64,000 nt of DNA from Pseudomonas sp. PH1b (GTDB lineage: Bacteria > Pseudomonadota > Gammaproteobacteria > Pseudomonadales > Pseudomonadaceae), in the NCBI RefSeq assembly GCF_000633395.1, contig NZ_AYMU01000002.1, positions 124,001 to 188,000 on the forward strand. Reading direction: 5' to 3'. Numbering within the stretch: position 1 is the stretch's first letter; every line of letters starts with the position of its first letter. The translations under genes and the position numbers were made by a program. This document shows positions 34,179-44,622 of this stretch, piece after piece. Below the pieces are notes generated by a model. The model was given only the letters and a program-made list of their open reading frames with translations, was not told the DNA's origin and did no database searches.

Positions 34179-34862
34179 ATGACGACGCAAATGCAAAGCC
34201 AAGGCACCCGCACGGTGCTGTTCAAGGGCCTGTTGCGCCCGGTGCTGGTGGCGGCGGTGTTCTTCATGCTGCTGACCGGCGTGGCCTACCCGCTGGCCAC
34301 CACCGTGCTGGCCAACCTGCTGTTTCCGTTCCAGGCCCAGGGCAGCCTGGTGCAGCGTGATGGCCGGGTCGTGGGCTCGGCGCTGATCGGCCAGGCGTTC
34401 GACCGCCCGGAGTATTTCCAGGGCCGTCCGAGCATGACCCTGGGCAGCGATCCGCTGGACCCGAGCAAGAGCGTGCCCCAGCCCTACAACGCCGGGGCCA
34501 GTGGTGCCAGCAACCTGGGGCCCACCAGCCAGAAGCTGCTGGACAGCGTGGCGGCGCGGGTCAGCGCCTACCGCCAGCTCAACGGCCTGGCGGCGGACAT
34601 GCCGGTGCCAGTGGACGCGGTGACCGCCTCGGCTTCCGGCCTGGACCCGCACATCTCCCTGGCCAACGCCCAACTGCAACTGAACCGGGTGGCCCGCCTG
34701 CGGCACCTGCCCCGGGTAGACCTGGAAGCACTGCTGCAGGACCACAGCCAAAGCCGCACCTTCGGCCTGTTGGGCGAGCCCCGGGTCAATGTGCTGCAAC
34801 TGAACCTCGCGCTGGATGCCTTGGCACCCGTGCATGCCTCGCCGCTTGCGGCCAGTGAGTAA
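34179..34862 (+). CDS. kdpC: Potassium-transporting ATPase subunit C
   Basis: A 227-residue single-pass periplasmic subunit that assembles with KdpA and KdpB. The N-terminal anchor is VLVAAVFFMLLTGVAYPLATT. The conserved GSALIGQAFDRPEYFQGRPS and PVPVDAVTASASGLDPHIS are followed by VARLRHLPRVDLEALL. The ATG at 34179, with AAGGGG before it, is preferred over the GTG at 34176. It is nine bases after kdpA and 12 bases before kdpB, so the order is A-C-B instead of the usual A-B-C. It is somewhat longer than the roughly 190-residue enteric KdpC. Confidence 0.95.
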   Translation: MTTQMQSQGTRTVLFKGLLRPVLVAAVFFMLLTGVAYPLATTVLANLLFPFQAQGSLVQRDGRVVGSALIGQAFDRPEYFQGRPSMTLGSDPLDPSKSVPQPYNAGASGASNLGPTSQKLLDSVAARVSAYRQLNGLAADMPVPVDAVTASASGLDPHISLANAQLQLNRVARLRHLPRVDLEALLQDHSQSRTFGLLGEPRVNVLQLNLALDALAPVHASPLAASE

Positions 34863-34874
34863 GAGACAGCGATC

Positions 34875-36947
<2,073 letters not shown>

Positions 36948-36958
36948 CAGGACTGAAG

Positions 36959-36987
36959 CAACGCGGCGCTTTTCAAGCGCCGCGTTG
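36959..36987 (+). terminator. 13-bp hairpin between kdpB and kdpD
   Basis: CAACGCGGCGCTT (36959-36971) and AAGCGCCGCGTTG (36975-36987) form a perfect stem over TTC. No strong T-run follows, so it may partially terminate transcription or stabilise the pump mRNA relative to kdpDE. Confidence 0.6.
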
Positions 36988-37004
36988 TGCATTTAAGGAC
37001 GCTC

Positions 37005-39698
37005 ATGGCTGTGCACGATGCTCAACACCCGCCCCGCGACGGTCGTCCCGACCCTGACGCGTTGCTGGAAAAACTGCACCAGGATGAACAGGCGGCCCGG
37101 CGCGGCAAGCTGCGCATCTACTTCGGCTCCAACGCTGGGGTGGGCAAGACCTGCGCCATGCTCACCGCTGCCCGCAGCGAGGTGGACCTGGGCCGCGACG
37201 TGGTGGCGGGGGTGGTGGAAACCCACGGACGCCGGGAAACCGCCGAGCTGCTGCAGGGGCTGGAGGTGCTGGAGCGCCATAGCCTGATGCACCGCGACTG
37301 TGCCTTGCCGGAGTTCGACCTGGACGCCGCCCTGGCGCGCCACCCGGCGGTGCTGCTGGTGGACGAACTGGCCCACAGCAACGTCCCTGGTTCACGCCAT
37401 CCCAAGCGCTGGCAGGATGTGGAAGAGTTGCTGCGGGCCGGCATCGATGTCTGGACCACCCTCAACGTCCAGCACCTGGAAAGCCTTAACGACATCGTCA
37501 GCGGGATCATCGGCATCCGCGTGCGCGAGACGGTGCCCGACCACCTGTTCGATGAAGCCCACGAAGTGCTGGTGATCGACCTGCCGCCCGATGACCTGCT
37601 GCGCCGCCTCAAGGACGGCAAGGTCTACATGGGGCCCCAGGCCGAGCGTGCTTCACGCAATTTTTTTCGCAAGGGCAACCTGCTGGCCCTGCGTGAGCTG
37701 ACCCTGCGCCGTACCGCCGACCGGGTCGATGCGCAGATGCGCGATTACCGCCGCGAACGTTCGATCAATGCCCTGTGGCCGGCCCGGGAGCGGCTGCTGG
37801 TGGGCGTGGCCGGCGATCCGGCGGACGAGCGCCTGGTGCGTGAGGCTGCGCGCCTGGCACAGAAGCTTGAAGCCGACTGGATCGTGGTGCACGTGGCTTC
37901 GGCCCAGCGCCGTGGCGCCGGCGCCAGCCGTTATGCCGCGGCGATGAAGACCCTGGCCCTGGCTGCCGAGTTCGGCGCCGAGACCGCGACCCTGCCCGGT
38001 ATGGACGTGGCCGAAGCCCTGGTGGCCTGCGCCCGCGAGCACAACGCCAATCGCCTGGTACTGGGGCATTACCCGCGCAAGGTGTGGCAGCTGTGGCATC
38101 AATCGGTGGGCGACCGGATCAGCCGCCAGCATCCGGAAATCGATCAGATCGTGATCGCCAACGGCCCAATGCGTCGTAGCCCGCGGCTGGCGGACAAACC
38201 TGAAGCCAGCCTGCCCGTGAGCCGTGCGCCGGCCTACCTGTGGGCCAGCCTGGCATGCTTTGCCTCCACGGCGGTGGCGGCGTTGCTGCTGAAGGTCTTC
38301 GACCCGGCCAACGTGGTCATGCTGTTCCTGCTCACCGTGGTCCTGGTGGCCCTGCGCTTCGGACGGGGCCCGGGTGTATGGGCGGCGATGCTGGCGGTGC
38401 TGTGCTTCGACTTCTTCTTCGTCCAGCCGGTGTGGTCGTTCACGGTCAACGACACCCAGTATTTCTTCACCTTCGCCCTGATGCTCGGCATTGCCCTGAT
38501 CACCGGCCAGCTCACCGCGCGCCTGCGCCATGAAGCGCGCACCGCCGCCGAGGGCGAGCGCCGCGCCACGTCCCTGGCCGGTCTGGCGCGGGAGTTGTCG
38601 GCGGCGCTGACCGAGGAGCAGATCTGCGCCATGGCCCTGCGCACCTTCAGCGGGGTGTTCGAGGCCCGGGTCGGGCTGGCGTTGCCGGATGCCGACAATC
38701 GCGTCCGGGCCCTGAGTGCCAACGCCCTGGCCATCGACGAGAGCATTGCCCAGTGGGCCTATGACCACGCTCAGCCGGCGGGGCAGGGCACCGACACCCT
38801 GGCGGCCGCCAAGGGGTGCTACCTGCCGCTCAAGGCGCCGATGCGCGTGCGTGGAGTGCTGGTGCTGGAACTGACGGACGCCGAACGGCTCAAGGCCCCC
38901 GAGGAACAGCGCCTGCTGGAGGCCTGCATGAGCCAGCTGGCGATTGCCCTGGAGCGGGTGCACTACGTCGAAGTGGCCCAGAGCACCGTGGTGCAGATGG
39001 AGGGCGAACGCATGCGCAACACCTTGCTGGCGGCAATCTCCCACGACTTGCGCACACCGCTGACCACCATCATCGGTGCTGCCGAGGCCGCGCTGCGCCA
39101 CGCTTCAGGAGACCCCCTGACCCAGTTGCTGGGGGGCATCCACGACCAGGCCTCGTCCATGCAACGCCTGATCGAGAACCTGCTGGACATGGCGCGGATG
39201 CAGGAGCGCGGAGTACGCCTGAATCGCCAATGGAACTCCCTGGAAGAGATTGTCGGCAGTGCCCTGCGCCAGTTGCGCGAGCCTCTGGCCGAACATCAAC
39301 TGCGAATCAGCATGGCGCCGCAACTGCCCCTGGTGGAGGTGGACGCCTTGCTGTTGGAACGGGTGCTGGTGAACCTGCTGGACAACGCCGCCAAGTACAC
39401 GCCTGCCGGGACCCTGGTGCAGATCACGGCGCGCCAGGTCGATCAGCAGATCGTCCTGCAGGTCAGCGACGCCGGCCCGGGCTGTCCCAAGGGCAGTTCG
39501 CCGCAGAGCCTGTTCGACGCCTTCAGCCGGGGGCAGCAAGAGTCCGCGGTGGCCGGTATCGGCCTGGGGCTGGCCCTGGCCAAGCGTATCGTCGAAGCCC
39601 ATGGCGGGCGCATCGAGGCCCAGCCTCATGCCGATGCCGGGCTGAGTTTTGTCATCACCTTGCCGGCGGGCCAACCGCCTTCGATGGAAGTTCTATGA
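37005..39698 (+). CDS. kdpD: Potassium-responsive sensor histidine kinase KdpD
   Basis: An 897-residue membrane histidine kinase/phosphatase. The N-terminal KdpD domain has Walker A at residues 41-49 (GSNAGVGKT) and DELAHSN. Next come a universal-stress-type domain (about 250-370), four transmembrane helices (about 405-510) and a GAF region. HisKA follows with the phospho-accepting His near residue 680 (ISHDLRTPL), then the ATPase (NLLDNAAKYTP, GIGLGLALAK). ATG 37005 has AAGGAC six bases upstream; the GTG at 36987 lies in the hairpin. It overlaps kdpE by 4 bases. Confidence 0.95.
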   Translation: MAVHDAQHPPRDGRPDPDALLEKLHQDEQAARRGKLRIYFGSNAGVGKTCAMLTAARSEVDLGRDVVAGVVETHGRRETAELLQGLEVLERHSLMHRDCALPEFDLDAALARHPAVLLVDELAHSNVPGSRHPKRWQDVEELLRAGIDVWTTLNVQHLESLNDIVSGIIGIRVRETVPDHLFDEAHEVLVIDLPPDDLLRRLKDGKVYMGPQAERASRNFFRKGNLLALRELTLRRTADRVDAQMRDYRRERSINALWPARERLLVGVAGDPADERLVREAARLAQKLEADWIVVHVASAQRRGAGASRYAAAMKTLALAAEFGAETATLPGMDVAEALVACAREHNANRLVLGHYPRKVWQLWHQSVGDRISRQHPEIDQIVIANGPMRRSPRLADKPEASLPVSRAPAYLWASLACFASTAVAALLLKVFDPANVVMLFLLTVVLVALRFGRGPGVWAAMLAVLCFDFFFVQPVWSFTVNDTQYFFTFALMLGIALITGQLTARLRHEARTAAEGERRATSLAGLARELSAALTEEQICAMALRTFSGVFEARVGLALPDADNRVRALSANALAIDESIAQWAYDHAQPAGQGTDTLAAAKGCYLPLKAPMRVRGVLVLELTDAERLKAPEEQRLLEACMSQLAIALERVHYVEVAQSTVVQMEGERMRNTLLAAISHDLRTPLTTIIGAAEAALRHASGDPLTQLLGGIHDQASSMQRLIENLLDMARMQERGVRLNRQWNSLEEIVGSALRQLREPLAEHQLRISMAPQLPLVEVDALLLERVLVNLLDNAAKYTPAGTLVQITARQVDQQIVLQVSDAGPGCPKGSSPQSLFDAFSRGQQESAVAGIGLGLALAKRIVEAHGGRIEAQPHADAGLSFVITLPAGQPPSMEVL

Positions 39699-40387
39699 GC
39701 AGCGCACGCATCCTGATTGTCGAGGACGAAGCCAATATCCGCCGCTTTGTCGGCATCGCCCTGGAGGACGAAGGGTTCCAGGTGTTCGAGGCCGACAGCG
39801 TCAAGCGCGCCCTGATCCATGCCGCCAGCCGCCAGCCGGACCTGGTGATCGTCGACCTGGGACTGCCGGACGGCGACGGCAAGCAACTGATCAGTGAGCT
39901 GCGCGGCTGGCTGGCGGTGCCGATCCTGGTGCTATCGGCCCGGGACCGCGAGGAGGAGAAAGTCGCGGCCCTGGATGCAGGGGCCGACGATTACCTGGCC
40001 AAGCCATTCGGCGTGCCTGAATTGCTGGCGCGGATTCGCGCGCAACTGCGGCGCCATGGCCAGAGCGGTGCCGCGGCCGCCACCAGCAAGGTGGCCTTTG
40101 GCGCCATCGAGGTCGACCTGGCCACCCATGAAGTGCGCCGCGAGGGGCAAGCGGTGCACCTGACGCCCATCGAGTACCGCCTGCTCTGCGCGCTGATCCG
40201 TGGCCAGAGCCGGGTCCTGACCCATCGCCAGCTGCTGCTGGAGGTCTGGGGCCTGGACTATGTCGACCGTGCCCATTACCTGCGGGTGCACATGGCCCAC
40301 CTGCGGCAGAAACTCGAAGCTGACCCGGCCCAACCCCAGCATTTGATCACCGAGCTGCAGGTGGGCTATCGCCTGGTGGGGCTGTGA
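39695..40387 (+). CDS. kdpE: Response regulator KdpE (OmpR family)
   Basis: A 230-residue response regulator. The receiver domain has the phospho-acceptor Asp54 (VDLGLPDG), Ser81 and Lys103 (LAKPF). The OmpR-type winged-helix domain is in the second half (LTPIEYRLLCAL, VHMAHLRQKLEADP, GYRLVGL). It activates kdpFABC at low potassium or high osmolarity. It is translationally coupled to kdpD through ATGA and ends the locus. Confidence 0.95.
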   Translation: MSSARILIVEDEANIRRFVGIALEDEGFQVFEADSVKRALIHAASRQPDLVIVDLGLPDGDGKQLISELRGWLAVPILVLSARDREEEKVAALDAGADDYLAKPFGVPELLARIRAQLRRHGQSGAAAATSKVAFGAIEVDLATHEVRREGQAVHLTPIEYRLLCALIRGQSRVLTHRQLLLEVWGLDYVDRAHYLRVHMAHLRQKLEADPAQPQHLITELQVGYRLVGL

Positions 40388-40420
40388 GCCCACTCCGCCA
40401 AGGCTCAGGGGCAGGGGGCG

Positions 40421-40531
40421 TCAGCGGTTCTTGCGGTCACGGCGCTCATGCAGAAAATCGATGTACAGGGTGATGCAACCGAAGGCGCTGATGCCGAACA
40501 GCAACAGCAGGCCGATCTGGGTATTGCTCAT
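40421..40531 (-). CDS. 36-residue single-helix membrane peptide
   Basis: Reads MSNTQIGLLLLFGISAFGCI onwards: one transmembrane helix (about residues 6-24) followed by a charged cytosolic tail DFLHERRDRKNR. AAAGGA lies 8 bases before the ATG. It is convergent with kdpE, stopping 33 bases from its end. The architecture resembles other tiny membrane proteins. It could be a regulator of the Kdp system, but only position suggests this. Confidence 0.6.
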   Translation of the reverse strand: MSNTQIGLLLLFGISAFGCITLYIDFLHERRDRKNR

Positions 40532-40745
40532 GGTGCAGGTCCTTTAGGCAAGACGCGCAGGCCGGACGCGCGGGCGCCGGGGCGTCGGGACCTGATAGAT
40601 AAGCCCTTGGCGTTGCCGGCGCCAGGGCTTATATGCAAGCTTTACGGACGCCTCGGCGATCCCTATGCAATGCATACGCAAGTCCGCCCCGGGACGCCGC
40701 TGCTGATAGAATCGCCCATCGTTCACCGACCTCAGGTTCGCGCTC

Positions 40746-41252
40746 ATGACCGCTTCCACCCCACTGATTCGCACCGTCCTGCCGAGGGACCTGGACCGCT
40801 GCTTTGCCATCGAGACCCAGGCCTATGAGGGGGATGAAGCCGCGACCCGGGAGAAGATCGCCACCCGCATCGCCACCTGGCCCGAGGGGTTCATCGTTGC
40901 CGAAGTGGCAGGCGTGGTGGCCGGTTTCATCAACGCCGGCGCCACCTTCGAAGTGCAGATGGCCGATGAAGCGTTCAAGGAACTGATCGGCCACGATCCG
41001 GCGGGGTCCGAGGTGGTGATCATGTCGGTGGTGGTGCACCCGGACCATCAGGGCACGGGCCTGTCCCGGCAACTGCTGCTGGCCTTCATCGCGCGCATGG
41101 CCTCGCTGGGCAAGGCGCGGATCCACCTGATGTGCAAGGAACGCCATGTGCCGCTGTACCAGCGTTTTGGTTTCGTCTACCTCAAGGCCTCCGAGTCGGA
41201 CCACGGCGGCATGGCCTGGCACGAAATGATGCTCAGCCTGGTTCGGCAATGA
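40746..41252 (+). CDS. GNAT family N-acetyltransferase
   Basis: A 168-residue acetyltransferase with acetyl-CoA motif VHPDHQGTGLSRQLL (Q-G-T-G-L loop) and the C-terminal ERHVPLYQRFGFV strand-helix. RDLDRCFAIETQAYEGDEAATREKI at the N-terminus matches arylalkylamine-acetyltransferase-like GNAT members. Substrate unknown. It stands alone, preceded by a 214-base region with no other gene. Confidence 0.85.
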   Translation: MTASTPLIRTVLPRDLDRCFAIETQAYEGDEAATREKIATRIATWPEGFIVAEVAGVVAGFINAGATFEVQMADEAFKELIGHDPAGSEVVIMSVVVHPDHQGTGLSRQLLLAFIARMASLGKARIHLMCKERHVPLYQRFGFVYLKASESDHGGMAWHEMMLSLVRQ

Positions 41253-41331
41253 TCCAGAGGCCACAGCTGCTGGGCTTTGTCCATGCCGGTGAATTGGCCA
41301 GGTGTGGGCTATCGCTCGCCAGGGCCCGGGC

Positions 41332-41817
41332 TCAGAACACCAGAGCCATCCTGCGCTCATAGCCGACCCGGCCCCTGTAGGCATCGCCGCTCTCGACCCA
41401 GCCCAGCTTGAGATAAAGCCCCAGCGCTACCTGGTTGTCGCGATCCACCGCCAGCATCAGCCCCTTGAGCTCCGGCCAGAACTGCCGTGCGGCGGCGGGC
41501 AGGGCTTGCAGGCAGGCACGGCCGAACCCCTGCCCCTGGACCTTTCGATCCACTTGCAGGGCGTGCAGGGTGGCGCTGTCGGCATCGGCCCAGGCCGGCA
41601 GGCAGGGCGGACGCTTGAGCAGGAGGAAGGCCACCGGCAGTTCGTCAGCGAGCAGGGCCAGGCCTTTGACAGCCCCTTCGGGCGCATTCATCAGGGTATG
41701 CAGGGCGCCGTGAATATCCCCGGAAAAGGCCTGTTGTCCAGGCTGCACTTGCAGCTGCAGCAGGCGTGCGTGCTGCAGGCTGTCGAGTTGTTCGTAAGGC
41801 ACGAGACGAGTGGCCAC
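41332..41817 (-). CDS. GNAT family N-acetyltransferase
   Basis: A 161-residue acetyltransferase with LHALQVDRKVQGQGFGRACL (Q-G-Q-G-F-G acetyl-CoA loop) and the C-terminal motif DNQVALGLYLKLGWVESG. It is convergent with the preceding GNAT gene but not closely similar to it. The substrate is not known. Confidence 0.85.
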   Translation of the reverse strand: MATRLVPYEQLDSLQHARLLQLQVQPGQQAFSGDIHGALHTLMNAPEGAVKGLALLADELPVAFLLLKRPPCLPAWADADSATLHALQVDRKVQGQGFGRACLQALPAAARQFWPELKGLMLAVDRDNQVALGLYLKLGWVESGDAYRGRVGYERRMALVF

Positions 41818-42001
41818 GGGGGAGCGCTGTCGGGTGAGGGGAGAGGGCGAATTCTAACGATTTTGCCGGACTGGAAAATATTTTTGTGCAGGCTGTCGAA
41901 GGGGCCTGGGCCCAGACGACTAAGGGTGAACTGAGTACTTTCAGCGCCCCATGGCGGGGACGGCTCAGTCCGGGTCCATTCCACTCTCGAGGAGTTTCGC
42001 C

Positions 42002-42436
42002 ATGCTTAGCCGATCCAATGAAACCCAGGTGCGTGCGCTGATCGACCAATGGAAACAGGCGGTGATCGCCAGGGATATCGAGCGTATCGTCAGTCACTAC
42101 GCGGATGACATCATTTCCTTCGACGCTGTCGGCGCCCTGCAATTCAAGGGCAAGGCGGCCTACCGGGCGCACTGGGAAGCCTGCATGCAGGTCTGTCCCG
42201 GGGCGGGGATTTTCGAGTTCGAGCAATTGCGGGTGGTGGCCGGCGAGGAGCTGGCGTTTGCCCACTGGCTGGCCCATTGCGGGGGCACCGATGCCCAGGG
42301 CGTGACCAAGGCCTGCTGGATGCGGGTGACCGTCGCCTATCAATGCCGCGATGGCCAGTGGCAGGTGGTGCACGAGCATTGGTCGGCGCCCTTCGACATG
42401 CTCACCGGAACCACCCGCTTCGACCTGCAGCCCTGA
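42002..42436 (+). CDS. SnoaL/NTF2-like ketosteroid-isomerase-fold protein
   Basis: A 144-residue cone-shaped alpha/beta protein of the SnoaL-like/DUF4440-related group: ALIDQWKQAVIARDIERIVSHYADDI, then FKGKAAYRAHWEACMQ, and a final QWQVVHEHWSAPFDM. Such proteins bind or isomerise small hydrophobic compounds. AGGAG precedes ATG 42002. It lies 68 bases before the DGPF-sigma factor operon and is on the same strand, so it may be its first gene. Confidence 0.8.
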   Translation: MLSRSNETQVRALIDQWKQAVIARDIERIVSHYADDIISFDAVGALQFKGKAAYRAHWEACMQVCPGAGIFEFEQLRVVAGEELAFAHWLAHCGGTDAQGVTKACWMRVTVAYQCRDGQWQVVHEHWSAPFDMLTGTTRFDLQP

Positions 42437-42504
42437 GCGTCGGACGGTTCGCCAAAGTGGCAAACAGCAACCATAGTTGATCAGCTCGTTTTTCGGAGAA
42501 GCCC

Positions 42505-42849
42505 ATGAAATACCTCTGCCTGGTCTACAGCGACGAACAGCTGTTGCACAGCCTGCCCGACAGCCCCAGGGATGCCGAGTGCCAGGCCTACGCCGAAGCG
42601 GTCCAGGGCAGTGGGCGGATGCTCGCCGCCGAGGCCCTGCAATCGGTGCAGACCGCCACCACGGTGCGCATGCGGGGCGGCAAGCTGGCGATCACCGATG
42701 GCCCGTTCGCCGAAACCAAGGAGCAACTGGCCGGCTTCTACCTGATCGAGGCCCGCGACTTGAACGAAGCGATCCAGCTGGCCGCCGGCATCCCGGCGGC
42801 CCGGGTGGGCAGTGTTGAAGTACGTCCGGTACGTGAATTGAATCCCTGA
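42505..42849 (+). CDS. YCII-related/DGPF domain protein
   Basis: A 114-residue protein of the YCII fold starting MKYLCLVYSDE and containing the defining ITDGPFAETKEQLAGFYLIE stretch. DGPF proteins are the characteristic partners of ECF42 sigma factors, and one such factor is encoded two genes downstream. The YCII fold is related to muconolactone isomerase-like dimeric barrels. Actual function unknown. Confidence 0.9.
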   Translation: MKYLCLVYSDEQLLHSLPDSPRDAECQAYAEAVQGSGRMLAAEALQSVQTATTVRMRGGKLAITDGPFAETKEQLAGFYLIEARDLNEAIQLAAGIPAARVGSVEVRPVRELNP

Positions 42850-42875
42850 TAACAACCACAAGCAGGAGTTTCGCG

Positions 42876-43367
42876 ATGACCTTCCAGACTGCGGGCCGGG
42901 TGCCCGCCGAGCATGAACTGTCCATCAGCCAACTGATCGACGCGCCCCGCAGCAAAGTCTTCCGCGCCTGGACCGAACCGGCCCTGCTGGTGCAATGGTG
43001 GGGGCCCCATGGCATGACCACCCCGGAATGTGTAATGGACCTGTGGGTCGGTGGCCAGTTTCGCACCCTGATGCGGGCCCCGGACGGTGCCGAGTACCCG
43101 ACCATGGGGGTGTTTCTGGAGATTGATGCGCCGTCGCGACTGGTGTTCACCGACGCTTATGTACCCGGCTGGATTCCTTCGGGCAAACCTTTCATGACCG
43201 CCGAGGTGACCTTCGAGGAGCAGGGCGGCAAGACCCTCTACACCGCGCGGGCGATGCATTGGACCGAAGCCGACCGGCAAGCCCACGAAGCCATGGGCTT
43301 CCATGAGGGCTGGGGGCAGAGCCTGGAGCGCCTGGTGGCCCTGGTGACCCGGGGCATGCCCGACTGA
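42876..43367 (+). CDS. SRPBCC/AHSA1-family protein
   Basis: A 163-residue START/SRPBCC domain protein beginning with ISQLIDAPRSKVFRAWTEPALLVQWWGPHG, the AHSA1-like signature. MHWTEADRQAHEAMGFHEGW follows near the C-terminus. The fold gives a hydrophobic pocket. It is in the same operon as the DGPF gene and overlaps the sigma factor gene by one base (TGATG). Confidence 0.88.
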   Translation: MTFQTAGRVPAEHELSISQLIDAPRSKVFRAWTEPALLVQWWGPHGMTTPECVMDLWVGGQFRTLMRAPDGAEYPTMGVFLEIDAPSRLVFTDAYVPGWIPSGKPFMTAEVTFEEQGGKTLYTARAMHWTEADRQAHEAMGFHEGWGQSLERLVALVTRGMPD

Positions 43368-44617
43368 TGCCGGGGCCATCCGGGGCGGGGCTGACGGCGT
43401 TGGTGGAGCAGGTCTACCGCGAGCAATCGCGGCGGATCCTCGCCACCCTGATTCGCCTGCTGGGGGATTTCGACCTGGCCGAAGAAGCCTTGCACGAGGC
43501 CTTCTTCGTTGCGGTGGAGCGATGGCAGGTGGATGGCGTGCCGGACAATCCCCGGGCCTGGCTGGTGTCCGTCGGGCGCTTCAAGGCCATTGATGCCCTG
43601 CGCCGGCGGGCCCGTTTCGCTGCTTCCCAGGCGGCCCTGGCCAGCCAGTTGGAACAACTCGAACAGGACGACTGGAGCCTTGAGGATGTGCAAGACGATC
43701 GCCTGCGGCTGATCTTCACCTGCTGTCACCCGGCGTTGGCGGCGGATGCCCAGGTGCCCCTGACCCTACGGGAGATCTGTGACCTGAGTACCGAGGAAAT
43801 CGCCCGGGCCTTCCTCGCCAGCCCCACCACCATTGCCCAGCGCATCGTGCGCGCCAAGGCGAAGATCCGTGATGCCGGGATTCCCTACCAGGTGCCGGCG
43901 CTGAACGAGTTGCCCGAGCGCCTGGACAGCGTCCTGCGGGTGATCTACCTGGTGTTCAACGAGGGTTATTCGGCGTCCATGGGCCCGGAGTTGACCCGTG
44001 AGGACCTGACCCGCGAGGCAATACGCCTGGGGCGCCTGCTTCTGGAGCTGCTGCCGGAGCCCGAAGTGATGGGCCTGCTGGCGCTGATGCTGCTGCATGA
44101 GTCGCGGCGCGAGGCGCGGATTGCCGACGACGGCGAGCTGATCCTGCTGGATGAGCAGGACCGCTCGTTGTGGCAATCGGCATTGATCGACGAAGGCTGT
44201 GGGCTGGTGGAGCGGGGCTTGCGCGGCGGGCGCGCAGGGCCTTATTGCCTGCAGGCGGCGATTGCCGCGGTGCATGCCGAGGCGCCCAGTGCCGAGCTTA
44301 CCGACTGGGCGCAGATCGTCGGCCTGTACGATGTCCTGCTGAGTCGCCAGCCTTCCCCGGTGATCGAACTCAACCGCGCAGTGGCCCTGGCCAAGCGGGA
44401 CGGCGCGGCCGCCGGCCTGGCGCAGGTGGAGCTGATCCTGCAGCGCGGTGATTTGCAGGATTACCACCTGGCCCATGCCGCCCGTGCCGATTTCTGTCGG
44501 CAATTGGGGCAGGTCGAGGCCGCCAGGGAATCCTATCAACGCGCCTTGGCGCTGGCCCGGCAAACCACCGAGCGGCGCTTTCTCGAACGCCGCCTGGCCC
44601 AGCTCGACGCTCGTTAG
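43367..44617 (+). CDS. ECF42-type RNA polymerase sigma factor with C-terminal extension
   Basis: A 416-residue protein. Sigma-70 region 2 (DLAEEALHEAFFVAVERW) and region 4 (LTLREICDLSTEEIARAFLASPTTIAQRIVRAK) occupy the first 180 residues, and the family signature IFTCCHPAL lies between them. The remaining 230 residues are a helical TPR-like extension, which in ECF42 takes the place of an anti-sigma partner. No anti-sigma gene is present. It is coupled to the AHSA1 gene by a one-base stop/start overlap, with a DGPF gene upstream. Confidence 0.92.
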   Translation: MPGPSGAGLTALVEQVYREQSRRILATLIRLLGDFDLAEEALHEAFFVAVERWQVDGVPDNPRAWLVSVGRFKAIDALRRRARFAASQAALASQLEQLEQDDWSLEDVQDDRLRLIFTCCHPALAADAQVPLTLREICDLSTEEIARAFLASPTTIAQRIVRAKAKIRDAGIPYQVPALNELPERLDSVLRVIYLVFNEGYSASMGPELTREDLTREAIRLGRLLLELLPEPEVMGLLALMLLHESRREARIADDGELILLDEQDRSLWQSALIDEGCGLVERGLRGGRAGPYCLQAAIAAVHAEAPSAELTDWAQIVGLYDVLLSRQPSPVIELNRAVALAKRDGAAAGLAQVELILQRGDLQDYHLAHAARADFCRQLGQVEAARESYQRALALARQTTERRFLERRLAQLDAR

Positions 44618-44622
44618 ACGCC

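Noticed and set aside
32424..34835. 803-residue minus-strand open frame opposite kdpA and kdpC
   Set aside because: His/Gln/Gly-rich composition typical of antisense frames in GC-rich DNA. The opposite strand has unmistakable KdpA and KdpC.
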